The notes under the pieces: model-generated | The model's database searches: none | What the model saw: the letters and a program-made list of their open reading frames with translations, nothing else | What the model was told of the DNA's origin: nothing | In this document: positions 18,579-26,021 of the stretch, piece by piece | Numbering within the stretch: position 1 is the stretch's first letter | Layout: each line of letters opens with the position of its first letter | Assembly: GCA_038205755.1 (NCBI GenBank) | Contig: JBBRBN010000005.1 | Span: 17,025-81,024, forward strand | Source of the DNA: JANNWF01 sp038205755 | GTDB lineage: Bacteria > Pseudomonadota > Gammaproteobacteria > Xanthomonadales > Xanthomonadaceae | Length of the DNA: 64,000 bases | Reading direction: 5' to 3' | Position numbers and translations under genes: made by a program

Positions 18579-19526
18579 TCAGGCGGCGGCAGGCGCGGCG
18601 TGGTTCTTGGATAGAAAGCAGTTGACCGCGCGGTCAAGACTGACCGGCATGCTGTTGACCGTGCGCGCGCCAGCGCCACGCAGGAAGTCGGCAAACTCAG
18701 CGGACTGATCCAGCACCACGTAGTGCGTCAGGCCATCCAAGCGCTGCGTCTGCAGCAGCCCGGGCACGCTGGCAGGCAGCGGCGGCTGAAATGGGAACTC
18801 GGCAATCCAGTGGCTCACCCGCGCGCAGAAGCGGTCCGGTGCTGACGCATTGCGCAGCTGGCCGCGCTCCAGAATGATCAGGTTGTCGGCGACACGCTCG
18901 ACTTCTTCCATCTGGTGCGAGCAATAGATCACCGTGCTGGCAGCGGCCTCGTTGCTGTACATCAGGGCTTCGAGAAAGGCCCGTTTAGCGACCACATCAA
19001 GCCCCAGGGTGGGTTCGTCCAGCACCAGAATCTCCGGCCGCTGCGCCAATGCCAGCGCCAGATTGAGCCCGGCGCGCTCGCCGCGCGACAGCTCGCCCAC
19101 CCGTTGATCGGGCAGCACGTGGAACTGGCCGAGCACCGCGTCGAGTGCTGGCTGACTCCACAGCGGATAGAGCCTGCGCTGCATCGTGATCAGCGCCGCC
19201 ACCCGCATCCAGCCGGGCAGGGTGTGCTCTTCGTTGACAAAGCCGATCCGTCGACGATCGCTCGGCCGCAGCTGCTGGCTGTCGCAACCGAGTATTGCCG
19301 CCGTTCCGCTGGTGGGCGGCAGAAAGCCAAGCAGCACGCGAAACAGCGTCGACTTTCCTGCGCCGTTGGCGCCGACAATGGCATGGATTCCGCCGCATGC
19401 AATTCGCAGGTCAAGCGCATCGAGCGCCAGCTTGTTGCCGTAGTGCTTGCTGAGCGCGCGGGTTTCAATCGCCCAGTCGGCTTCGGGCTGCGCTGTTGCG
19501 GTGCCGGTGGTCAGCGCGGCGCTCAC
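18579..19526 (-). CDS. ABC transporter ATP-binding protein, YtrB/CcmA-like
   Basis: A 315-residue ATPase with Walker A GANGAGKST, an ABC signature of the variant form LSRGERAGLNLALAL, Walker B EILVLDEPTLGLD and an H-loop YCSHQMEEVE. The C-terminal 90 residues are extra and typical of the ABC-2 class ATPases. It overlaps the GntR regulator gene by 4 bp upstream and precedes the permease gene, so it is the energy subunit of that transporter. Confidence 0.92.
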   Translation of the reverse strand: MSAALTTGTATAQPEADWAIETRALSKHYGNKLALDALDLRIACGGIHAIVGANGAGKSTLFRVLLGFLPPTSGTAAILGCDSQQLRPSDRRRIGFVNEEHTLPGWMRVAALITMQRRLYPLWSQPALDAVLGQFHVLPDQRVGELSRGERAGLNLALALAQRPEILVLDEPTLGLDVVAKRAFLEALMYSNEAAASTVIYCSHQMEEVERVADNLIILERGQLRNASAPDRFCARVSHWIAEFPFQPPLPASVPGLLQTQRLDGLTHYVVLDQSAEFADFLRGAGARTVNSMPVSLDRAVNCFLSKNHAAPAAA

Positions 19527-19939
19527 GCCGACCGCCTGAGGCGCAGCGCGCGCAGCGCCAGCTGCACCCGGTTCTGCAGCACCGACGGCGGATAGTCCAG
19601 CGCCACTACATCGTGGACGAAACGCTGAACAGCTTCATCCAGGCGCCGCTCGCGCTCGCCCTCGCTCAGGCGCTGCCGCGAGGGAGCGACGTAAAGGCCG
19701 AGGCCGGCGCGCGACTCCAGCCACCCTTCGTTCGTCAGCTCGGCATACGCCTTGGCCACGGTGTTGGGATTGACCGTCAGCTGTTGCGCCAATCCGCGCA
19801 CGCTGGGTAGCTGCATGCCCTCACGCAACTCGCCAGTGGCGATCTTCATGCGCACCGCGTCGGTGATCTGCTTGTTGATCGAGCGCGAATCGCCGGTGGC
19901 GATCTGAATCATCAGAGGCTGGGTTCGCTGCATCGCCAT
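19523..19939 (-). CDS. GntR family (YtrA subfamily) transcriptional regulator
   Basis: A 138-residue regulator. The winged helix-turn-helix is at about residues 12-80 (INKQITDAVRMKIATGELREGMQLPSVRGLAQQLTVNPNTVAKAYAELTNEGWLESRAGLGLYV), followed by a short C-terminal dimerisation tail, which is the YtrA layout. The start at 19939 is fixed by AAGGAG seven bases upstream; the longer open frame would read through the promoter. It is the first gene of the operon with ABC ATPase, permease and S9 peptidase, probably autoregulated through the palindrome at 19951-19973. Confidence 0.93.
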   Translation of the reverse strand: MAMQRTQPLMIQIATGDSRSINKQITDAVRMKIATGELREGMQLPSVRGLAQQLTVNPNTVAKAYAELTNEGWLESRAGLGLYVAPSRQRLSEGERERRLDEAVQRFVHDVVALDYPPSVLQNRVQLALRALRLRRSA

Positions 19940-19950
19940 ACACGCTCCTT

Positions 19951-19973
19951 CTGTACTAGTGCAGATAGTACAG
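19951..19973 (-). promoter_or_regulatory. Candidate YtrA-type operator
   Basis: A perfect inverted repeat CTGTACTA-N7-TAGTACAG overlaps the -10 element and the likely start of transcription of the GntR operon, 12 bp from the start codon. This is the position and shape expected for autorepression by a GntR dimer. Confidence 0.75.
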
Positions 19974-19995
19974 ATGAGCCGGCGCCAGATGTCAA
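19967..19995 (-). promoter_or_regulatory. Sigma-70 promoter of the YtrA operon
   Basis: On the minus strand, TTGACA (19995-19990, perfect -35) is followed by a 17-bp spacer and TGTACT (19972-19967, four of six matches to the -10). The operator palindrome covers the -10. Confidence 0.7.
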
Positions 19996-20195
19996 GCAGA
20001 CGCCTTGCCCTGCTCAGCACCGGGGATGGCGGGCGCCGACCCCAGACTCCTGTTCCCTCCGTCGCAACTCGGGTTTGGCATGACAAAGCCGCCGGACTCG
20101 CAGCGTGACGCTACCGCTCGCTGACCGATGCGGCACCCCGATCGCGGCAGCGTCATCCGGTTTGGCGCGGCGCGGCTCGCAAATAGCAGCCTCTA

Positions 20196-20227
20196 GCAGC
20201 CTGTCGGACTCAGGTCGGCCGGGCTGC
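20196..20227 (+). repeat. Truncated end of family A MITE-like element
   Basis: GCAGCCTGTCGGACTCAGG and the following TCGGCCGGGCTGC match one terminus of the element at 42547-42706, preceded by TA. The rest of the element is missing and a family B element begins 2 bp later. Confidence 0.75.
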
Positions 20228-20228
20228 T

Positions 20229-20392
20229 GGCCCGCATATTTCATGAATCTCACACGCCCTCGCTTGTCTCTTGTCCGCGCAAGGGATTTTCCTCAGTCGG
20301 TCGTATGGCCCGCTACGCCGCTCCTTCGGTAGTCCCTTGTGCGAACAATATCCTGCGCGATCATCGCGCGAATTCATGAAATATGCGGGCTA
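20229..20392 (-). repeat. MITE-like element, family B, full-length copy
   Basis: About 164 bp bounded by perfect 19-bp terminal inverted repeats GCCCGCATATTTCATGAAT, ending in TA on the right. The interior (TTCGCACAAGGGACT, GCGGGCCATACGACCGACTG on the minus strand) matches the copy at 56935-57096. No coding capacity. It lies in the 504-bp spacer between the GntR operon promoter and the esterase gene; the rest of that spacer holds only the family A fragment. Confidence 0.85.
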
Positions 20393-20443
20393 GGGATCAA
20401 GCCGTGAAAGGCACTGAGGTTGGCGCCGATGAAAACCCTTCCG

Positions 20444-21583
20444 TCAGTTGCGCGACGGCTGCCCACACGTGCTGAAGAAGCGCAGCATCTGCGCCGAGGC
20501 ATCGGGCCCGGTCGGGTCGGTATAGCTGCCGGCCGGATCGCCGCCCGACCACGCGTGTCCGGCCCCGTGAACCAGCCAGTGCTCGGCGCTGACGCGGCCG
20601 TCGTGCACGTGCACGGTGCGGGTGTAGCGACGCCCGCCCGCGGCCACGCCGCCTTCGACGGTCGCGCCCTGCCCCGCGACATCGCCAGCGATGGCCGCGC
20701 CCAGGCTCTGCGCGATCACCCCCACGCCATTGCGCGGATGTACCGTCGCATCTCCATCCCCGTGAAAGACAATGGCCGGCACCCTGGCCGGGGCGCGCTC
20801 GAGGGCGCGTTGACGACCGCTGCGTTCGCCGGTCCGCATCGCGGCAAACGCTGACGGCACGTCGCCGGCGAGGCCGATCGGGATCCCCGAGTGCACGCCA
20901 ATTGCGGCGTAAACGTCGGGATGGGTGCTAGCGAGGACTGCCGCCATGGCGCCACCGGCGGAGAGGCCGGCGACGTAGACGCGGCGCTCGTCGAGGCCGT
21001 GCTGCACGACCAGCTGACGGGTCAGGCCGGCGAGCATGGCGGGCTCGCCCTGGCCACGCTGCTGGTCCACGCCACGAAACCAGTTCCAGCAGCGGTTCTT
21101 GTTGCGCGTCGTCGATTGCTGCGGATAGGCGACCGCATAGCCGTGCTCAGCGGCCAGCAGATTCATGCGCGTGCCAAGCGCAAAGTCATCCGGCGACTGC
21201 GTGCATCCATGCAGCATCAGCAACAGCGGCGCTCGCTGGCCGTGCAGACGGGCGGGGATGTAGAGCTTGTAGTCCAGCGCGCCCGCAGCGCAGTCGAAGC
21301 GCGCTTGCCGCAAGGGGCAGTCGACCGGGTCAGCGCGATTGATCGACGGCGCGCACGCGCGCACGTCACCGTCGACGATCCGGAACTCGGCGTCGATGCA
21401 GTGCGCAGCCGGCGCAGCTGCAGACGCGCGGTACCCCCGCGGCGCGTCGGCCGCCTCAGGGGAGGCCCGGCCGGCGGGAATGCTGTCAGCGAGCCGATCC
21501 TGCAGCATCCGAGTGGCAGCTGCGAGGTCGCCGCTGCGCATCAGATGCATAGCCTGCTGGATGGCGTGGTCCATGGATTTCAT
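20444..21583 (-). CDS. PHB-depolymerase-family (LpqC-like) extracellular esterase
   Basis: A 379-residue alpha/beta hydrolase. After an N-terminal helical segment (MDHAIQQAMHLMRSGDLAAATRMLQ) the catalytic domain begins at about residue 110 (YIPARLHGQRAPLLLMLHGCTQSPDDFA). The Ser nucleophile is in VAGLSAGGAMAAVLA, an acidic residue in FHGDGDATV, and His in VHGAGHAWSGG. This matches the PHB depolymerase/feruloyl-esterase class. No classical signal peptide is seen, so the location is uncertain. The start is supported by AGGA upstream. It lies 13 bp after the ribbon-helix-helix regulator gene, a pairing common for this esterase class. Confidence 0.85.
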   Translation of the reverse strand: MKSMDHAIQQAMHLMRSGDLAAATRMLQDRLADSIPAGRASPEAADAPRGYRASAAAPAAHCIDAEFRIVDGDVRACAPSINRADPVDCPLRQARFDCAAGALDYKLYIPARLHGQRAPLLLMLHGCTQSPDDFALGTRMNLLAAEHGYAVAYPQQSTTRNKNRCWNWFRGVDQQRGQGEPAMLAGLTRQLVVQHGLDERRVYVAGLSAGGAMAAVLASTHPDVYAAIGVHSGIPIGLAGDVPSAFAAMRTGERSGRQRALERAPARVPAIVFHGDGDATVHPRNGVGVIAQSLGAAIAGDVAGQGATVEGGVAAGGRRYTRTVHVHDGRVSAEHWLVHGAGHAWSGGDPAGSYTDPTGPDASAQMLRFFSTCGQPSRN

Positions 21584-21596
21584 TGACGAGTCCTGG

Positions 21597-22037
21597 TCAT
21601 TGGATGCGGCCGGCCAGCGCGCTCTTGACCTCTGCGCTGGCCTGCAGGACCCCGAGTACGGCGATCGATTCGATCGACTCGCTGGCGAGTTGCGGCGACA
21701 CGTCCGCGGCGATCCGGACCAGACCCAGCGCCTGGATTCGCAGGCGCTGCCCGGACGCACGCGCGGCCTCGAGGTCCCGCCGGGAATAGTCCTGCAGCCC
21801 CAGCACCAACGTGCGCCGGGCCACAGACTGACGCAGCACCTCTGCGTGCACCGTCGCCTGGTTGCGGATGGCGGTGCGGATGAAATCGGTCCGGTTGGAG
21901 TAGAAGCCTTCCTGCACCAGCAGGTCGATCTGTCCGAGATCCATGACGCCAAGATTGATCGTGATTTTCTCGCTGTCCACGAGCGGTCGGCTGCGGGTTT
22001 CGGGCACGGGTGATACCTGTTGACTGCTGGAAATCAT
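21597..22037 (-). CDS. CopG/ribbon-helix-helix transcriptional regulator
   Basis: About 146 residues. The ribbon-helix-helix core is KITINLGVMDLGQIDLLVQEGFYSNRTDFIRTAIRNQ (about residues 23-60), followed by a C-terminal region with the alternating hydrophobic pattern of an effector or dimer domain. It is upstream of and probably co-transcribed with the esterase gene. The start is ambiguous: an ATG at 22052 lies inside the palindrome 22044-22061, so I prefer the ATG at 22037 just after it. Confidence 0.8.
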   Translation of the reverse strand: MISSSQQVSPVPETRSRPLVDSEKITINLGVMDLGQIDLLVQEGFYSNRTDFIRTAIRNQATVHAEVLRQSVARRTLVLGLQDYSRRDLEAARASGQRLRIQALGLVRIAADVSPQLASESIESIAVLGVLQASAEVKSALAGRIQ

Positions 22038-22043
22038 ACTAGC

Positions 22044-22061
22044 ACCATCCATGTGGATGGT
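22044..22061 (-). promoter_or_regulatory. Candidate operator of the ribbon-helix-helix gene
   Basis: A perfect inverted repeat ACCATCCA-TG-TGGATGGT lies immediately upstream of the preferred start codon. Ribbon-helix-helix repressors commonly bind such short palindromes at their own promoter. Confidence 0.6.
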
Positions 22062-22073
22062 ACATAGATGGCT

Positions 22074-22205
22074 AGCGGGCCAGCCATGCGTCGGTTCGGC
22101 GCATTCGGATTTCCGCTGCGGGTGATCCGTCGGCAGGGCCGAAGAGGATTCCCAGCGCAGTCAGGAGACAAGCGAGGGCCTGTGAGATTCAAGAAACAGG
22201 CGGGC
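22074..22205 (+). repeat. MITE-like element, family B, truncated and diverged copy
   Basis: The right part (GACAAGCGAGGGCCTGTGAG, then ATTCAAGAAACAGGCGGGC) matches the terminus of the family B copies with several substitutions, and AGCGGGCCA near 22074 matches their interior. The left terminus is missing. It lies directly upstream of the ribbon-helix-helix promoter region. Confidence 0.65.
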
Positions 22206-22339
22206 TGGAGTGGTGAGGTCCGAAAACTCTCGCCCACCGCGCGCCGTCCGGGCATCCTTTCGCGATCCGCGCGACCTCGCTGCCCACCGTCGGATGGGAC
22301 CGAACGACTCGCCGATGAGGACCCACGCGCACCGCACCC

Positions 22340-23056
22340 ATGAATACACCCGACTTTATCGAGGTTTACCCCCATGCCCTGGACGCTGCCGCCTGCGCGG
22401 CGCTGATCGGTCGCTTCGAGGCCAGCGATCTCAAGCAGCCGGGGCTGGTTGGTGGTGGCGTGATGCCGGAGCTGAAGGACAGCCGCGACATCACCCTCAG
22501 CGGTCGCGCAGACTGGCAGGATGCGGTCAACCAGCTCAATGCGGCAGTGTTCCGGCGGCTGCTGGACTATTTTCGACGCTATGCCTTCGCGCTGATCGCG
22601 CCGCTGATGGTGGAGTACGAAGAGCCCGGCGGCGGCGCGCGGCGCCGGCTGCGCGAGGACGATCTGGCCACGATGGGCGATGCCCAGCTGGGCCAGGTGC
22701 TGAGTGCCGTGTTCCGGCCTGGCGACATCAATCTGCAGCGCTACACGGCCAACCGCGGCGGCTATCCGTACTGGCACTGCGAGCTGTTTCCGAAGGACGG
22801 CCAGTGCGAGCATCTGCACCGGCACCTGCTGTGGACGATCTACCTCAATGACGCCTTCACCGACGGCGAAACCGAGTTTGCCTACCAGCAGCGCAAGATT
22901 GTCCCGCGCACCGGCAGCCTGCTGATCGCGCCAACCGCCTTCACCCACACCCATCGCGGCAACACGCCACGCGGCGGCGACAAGTACATCGCGACCAGCT
23001 GGGCGCTGTTCAATCGCGCCGAGGCGCTGTACGGACAGGCAGCGGTGCAGCCGTGA
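22340..23056 (+). CDS. 2OG-Fe(II) dioxygenase superfamily protein
   Basis: A 238-residue protein with the double-stranded beta-helix pattern of prolyl-4-hydroxylase-like oxygenases: LQRYTANRGGYPYWHCELFPKD (candidate iron ligands His and Glu), HLLWTIYLNDAFTDGETEF, and GSLLIAPTAFTHTHRGNTP with the distal His and the 2-oxoglutarate-binding basic residue. Substrate unknown. No strong Shine-Dalgarno is visible. It stands alone, 70 bp ahead of the cardiolipin synthase gene on the same strand. Confidence 0.75.
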   Translation: MNTPDFIEVYPHALDAAACAALIGRFEASDLKQPGLVGGGVMPELKDSRDITLSGRADWQDAVNQLNAAVFRRLLDYFRRYAFALIAPLMVEYEEPGGGARRRLREDDLATMGDAQLGQVLSAVFRPGDINLQRYTANRGGYPYWHCELFPKDGQCEHLHRHLLWTIYLNDAFTDGETEFAYQQRKIVPRTGSLLIAPTAFTHTHRGNTPRGGDKYIATSWALFNRAEALYGQAAVQP

Positions 23057-23126
23057 GGGGGCGCCGCCGCCGCTTGCCAAGGTGGCACGAGGTGGGCTCC
23101 CGACAGCCGGCGATGTGCGTGCGGCC

Positions 23127-24554
23127 ATGGCGCTGAGCTTTCCACTCTCCGACGAGTGGCAGCTGGCGATTTCGATCGGCTGGCTGCTTTACGTTCTGGC
23201 GCTGGTCGTATGGATCGTGCTGCAGAAGCGCCCGCCACTCTCGACGCTGTCGTGGGTGCTGGCGCTGGCCGCGCTGCCGGTGATCGGTTTACTGATCTAC
23301 TTCTTTCTGGGCCCACAGAAGATCAAGCGCCAGCGCATTCGGCGTGCGCGAATGCGGTCGCTGCATGGCAAGCAGGCCCCGCACGCCGATGAAGACCCGC
23401 AGTCGCCGCTGCCGCGGCGCAAGCTGGCGCTGGGCCGGATGGTACGTGCGACCACCGGGGTGCCGGTGTCGAGCGCCACCCAGGTCGATCTGCTGGCCGG
23501 GGGCGCTGCAAAGTTTGCCGCCCTGCACGCGGCGATCGCCGCGGCCGAGAAGCATGTGCACCTGGCCTACTACATCTTCGAACCGGATCGGGTGGGTCTG
23601 CCGTTGCTCGACGCATTGCTGGCCGCGGCGCGGCGCGGGGTGCAGGTGCGGCTGCTGGTCGATTCGGTAGGCTCGGGGCGACTGCATCGCAAGCATCTGG
23701 CCGCGCTGCGCGCTGCCGGCGGCTCGGTTACGTTCTTCCACCCGTTCCGGCTGGCCACACTGCGGCCGCTGCTCAATCTGCGGATGCACCGCAAGATCGT
23801 GGTGATCGACGGCCGGGTCGGCTTCACCGGCGGCATCAATATCACCGAAGATGAGCACGAGGGGCTGAGCGCGAAGGCTTTCCACGATCTGCACCTGCGG
23901 CTGGAGGGGCCGGTGGTCGGCTGGCTGCAAACCATCTTCGCCGAGGATTGGACCTACGCCAGCAAGCGCTCGTTGGCCGAGACGGACCTTTACCCCGCCC
24001 AGCTGAGTGGGCCGATTTCCGTACAGGCAATCGGCAGCGGGCCGGAGGGGCTGTGGGAACCGATCCATCGGCTGCACCTGCACGCGATTGCCGACGCGCG
24101 CGAGCGTGTCTGGCTGGCCACGCCGTACTTCGTGCCCGGCGAGGCGGCCCTGTTCGCACTATCCAACGCGGCGCTGCGCGGCGTTGACGTACGGGTGCTG
24201 GTGCCACGACACAGCGACTCGATGGTAGTGACGTTTGCCGCGCGCTCCTACTTCGATGAGCTGATGGAGGCCGGCGTCAAGGTCTACGAGTATCAGCCGG
24301 TGATGCTGCACAGCAAGGCGCTGCTGGTAGACGACGATTGCGCGGTGATCGGCAGCGCCAACTTCGACAATCGCAGTTTCCGGCTCAACTTTGAAGTCTG
24401 CGCAGCGCTCTACGACGTTGGTCTGGCGGCCCAACTGGCGCGTGAGTTCGAGCGCGACTTCAGCCGCTCACGACGGGTGGCGCGGCCGCGCAAGGTCGAT
24501 CTGCTGCGGCGTCTGGCGGAAGCGTCGGCGCGGCTGCTTTCGCCGCTGCTGTAG
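23127..24554 (+). CDS. cls: Cardiolipin synthase (phospholipase D superfamily)
   Basis: A 475-residue membrane enzyme that makes cardiolipin from phosphatidylglycerol. Two N-terminal helices (IGWLLYVLALVVWIVL, LSWVLALAALPVIGLLIYFFLG) precede two HKD catalytic motifs: HRKIVVIDGRVGFTGGINI and HSKALLVDDDCAVIGSANFDNRSF. Length and layout match ClsA-type enzymes. The start at 23127 puts the first helix near the N-terminus; an in-frame ATG at 23082 is less likely. Confidence 0.93.
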   Translation: MALSFPLSDEWQLAISIGWLLYVLALVVWIVLQKRPPLSTLSWVLALAALPVIGLLIYFFLGPQKIKRQRIRRARMRSLHGKQAPHADEDPQSPLPRRKLALGRMVRATTGVPVSSATQVDLLAGGAAKFAALHAAIAAAEKHVHLAYYIFEPDRVGLPLLDALLAAARRGVQVRLLVDSVGSGRLHRKHLAALRAAGGSVTFFHPFRLATLRPLLNLRMHRKIVVIDGRVGFTGGINITEDEHEGLSAKAFHDLHLRLEGPVVGWLQTIFAEDWTYASKRSLAETDLYPAQLSGPISVQAIGSGPEGLWEPIHRLHLHAIADARERVWLATPYFVPGEAALFALSNAALRGVDVRVLVPRHSDSMVVTFAARSYFDELMEAGVKVYEYQPVMLHSKALLVDDDCAVIGSANFDNRSFRLNFEVCAALYDVGLAAQLAREFERDFSRSRRVARPRKVDLLRRLAEASARLLSPLL

Positions 24555-24703
24555 GCATTGCTGAGCGCCCAGTTGCCGTTCGCTCATCTGCGGGCAGTAC
24601 ACTTTGCGCCTGATGCCTGGCGGGCGGGGCGCGGTCGGCGTCGCCCGGCCGGCGTGTCCCTGGTCCCTACACCCTGCACGCGTGCCCACTTGAGGAATCC
24701 ACC

Positions 24704-25054
24704 ATGGCCTGGCTGTTTTTCGCGCTCGCGCTCGGCGCCATCCTGCTGGCGTTCAACACGTTCTCGATCGGGCTGGCAGCGGTCTGCCTGGTGCTGGCGC
24801 TGGGACTGATCCTTGCCGGCACCCTGACCCTGGTCGCGGCACGTATTTCCAACCGCTCGCAAAGTCCAACCAAGATGCTCGATGCCAAGGCGATCGAAGC
24901 GATTCGCCAGAAGGCCAAGCGGGACGGCGGCGGCGTCGAAAGCAGCAGCGGTTCGAACTCAGCTGCCGGGCGCCAGCGGGCAGATCAGGAGTCGCCGCCG
25001 GAGCGCAGGAGCGACGCGGCGGGTGGTGGCGAGGGCGGCGGCGGCGGCGATTGA
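24704..25054 (+). CDS. Small two-helix membrane protein, unknown function
   Basis: A 116-residue protein with two hydrophobic helices (residues 2-20 and 24-46), then the conserved-looking MLDAKAIEAIRQKAKRD and a low-complexity Ser/Gly/Asp tail. I recall similar short membrane proteins in Xanthomonads but no assigned function. It is downstream of cls on the same strand with a 149-bp gap. Confidence 0.6.
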   Translation: MAWLFFALALGAILLAFNTFSIGLAAVCLVLALGLILAGTLTLVAARISNRSQSPTKMLDAKAIEAIRQKAKRDGGGVESSSGSNSAAGRQRADQESPPERRSDAAGGGEGGGGGD

Positions 25055-25396
25055 AGCGCTCGCTGCGCTGAGGACGCAGTGGCCCTCCCCGCTTTTTTCA
25101 GCGCCACTCCGCAGATCGTCTCGGCTGGTGCTGCGTTCCTGGCGCAACGTATTTGATCGGCGGAGCTGCGTTCTCATTGGCGCACGGCGCGAGCCGACTT
25201 CGTGGCGGCAGACGCGCCAAGCGAATGCCAGCGCTTTCACCGCCCTGCGGGCAGCGAGTCACTTTCTCTTGCTTGTCCAAAAGAAAAGTAACCAAAGAGA
25301 ACGACACCCGAGGCGCGCACCGCGCGGATACAGCTCGCGCGGCAAAGCGAGATCCAGAGCGTCTTCGTTAGGCTCCAATCTGAATACAACGCGACG
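25055..25396. repeat. Non-coding spacer with a purine/pyrimidine hairpin (KVTKE-type motif)
   Basis: At 25261-25289, ACTTTCTCTTG is followed by CTTGTC and CAAAAGAAAAGT, an imperfect 10-11 bp hairpin. The local sequence translates as LLLVQKKSNQRE or SKRKVTKEN depending on frame. From memory this motif recurs in many Xanthomonad intergenic regions and is often mis-annotated as small proteins. No convincing gene is present in this spacer. Confidence 0.5.
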
Positions 25397-26011
25397 CTAG
25401 CCTGTCGCGCTGCGCATGCAGATGTGCATCAGCCCGGCTGCCACGGCGTCGCCCAGCGCGCTGTGGCGGTCCGGCGTCGGCAGCTTGAGGGACTGCGCGA
25501 TGGCTTCGAAACGCAGGTCGGGCTCCAGCTCAGGCCGGCGCTGCCGCTGCCGGGCGGCATACTCGCGCTGCACGTCGACCCGCCGGTTGGGCAGGCCAAA
25601 GCCGAGTCGCGGCCGCAGCGCCCGGTCGAGCATGGCGATGTCGAAGCCGACACAGTAGCCGACCAGCGGCCGGTTGCCGATCAGCGCCAGCAGCCGGGTC
25701 AATGCCTCGTCCAGCGAAACGCCTTTGGCTACGTCGTCGGGCCGCAAGCGATGGTGACGGATCGCCTCGATGATCCGCGGGCTGTCGCTGCGCACCACAA
25801 GGTCGAGCCGCTCGCGCAGCCGAAGCACCCGGCCGCTGCCGGGCACGGCAGCCATGGCGATGATCTGGTCACGCGCCGGATCAAGGCCGGTGGTCTCCAG
25901 GTCAATCGCGACCCAGTCATCGGTCGTCGGGGCGGCAAACAGCGCCGCGTGCGGACCGTGCGCGTGCCGCCGGCGCTCGCGCCAGCGCGTCCATGGCCAG
26001 ACCCTGCTCAC
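25397..26011 (-). CDS. DnaQ-like DEDDh 3'-5' exonuclease
   Basis: About 204 residues. Exo I is AIDLETTGLDPARDQIIAMAAV, Exo II is LVGYCVGFDIAMLDRAL and Exo III is DRHSALGDAVAAGLM, which is the complete DEDDh set. It resembles the DNA polymerase III epsilon-like exonucleases found beside the VC_2705-type acetate symporter in other gammaproteobacteria. The ORF has no good ATG after the upstream gene; I chose the GTG at 26011, ten bases after the DUF294 gene stop. The larger open frame overlaps that gene and is implausible. Confidence 0.83.
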   Translation of the reverse strand: MSRVWPWTRWRERRRHAHGPHAALFAAPTTDDWVAIDLETTGLDPARDQIIAMAAVPGSGRVLRLRERLDLVVRSDSPRIIEAIRHHRLRPDDVAKGVSLDEALTRLLALIGNRPLVGYCVGFDIAMLDRALRPRLGFGLPNRRVDVQREYAARQRQRRPELEPDLRFEAIAQSLKLPTPDRHSALGDAVAAGLMHICMRSATG

Positions 26012-26021
26012 CGACCTCGGC

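Noticed and set aside
22034..23128. A 364-residue minus-strand open frame over the 2OG oxygenase gene
   Set aside because: It has no domain and is antisense to a plausible dioxygenase.
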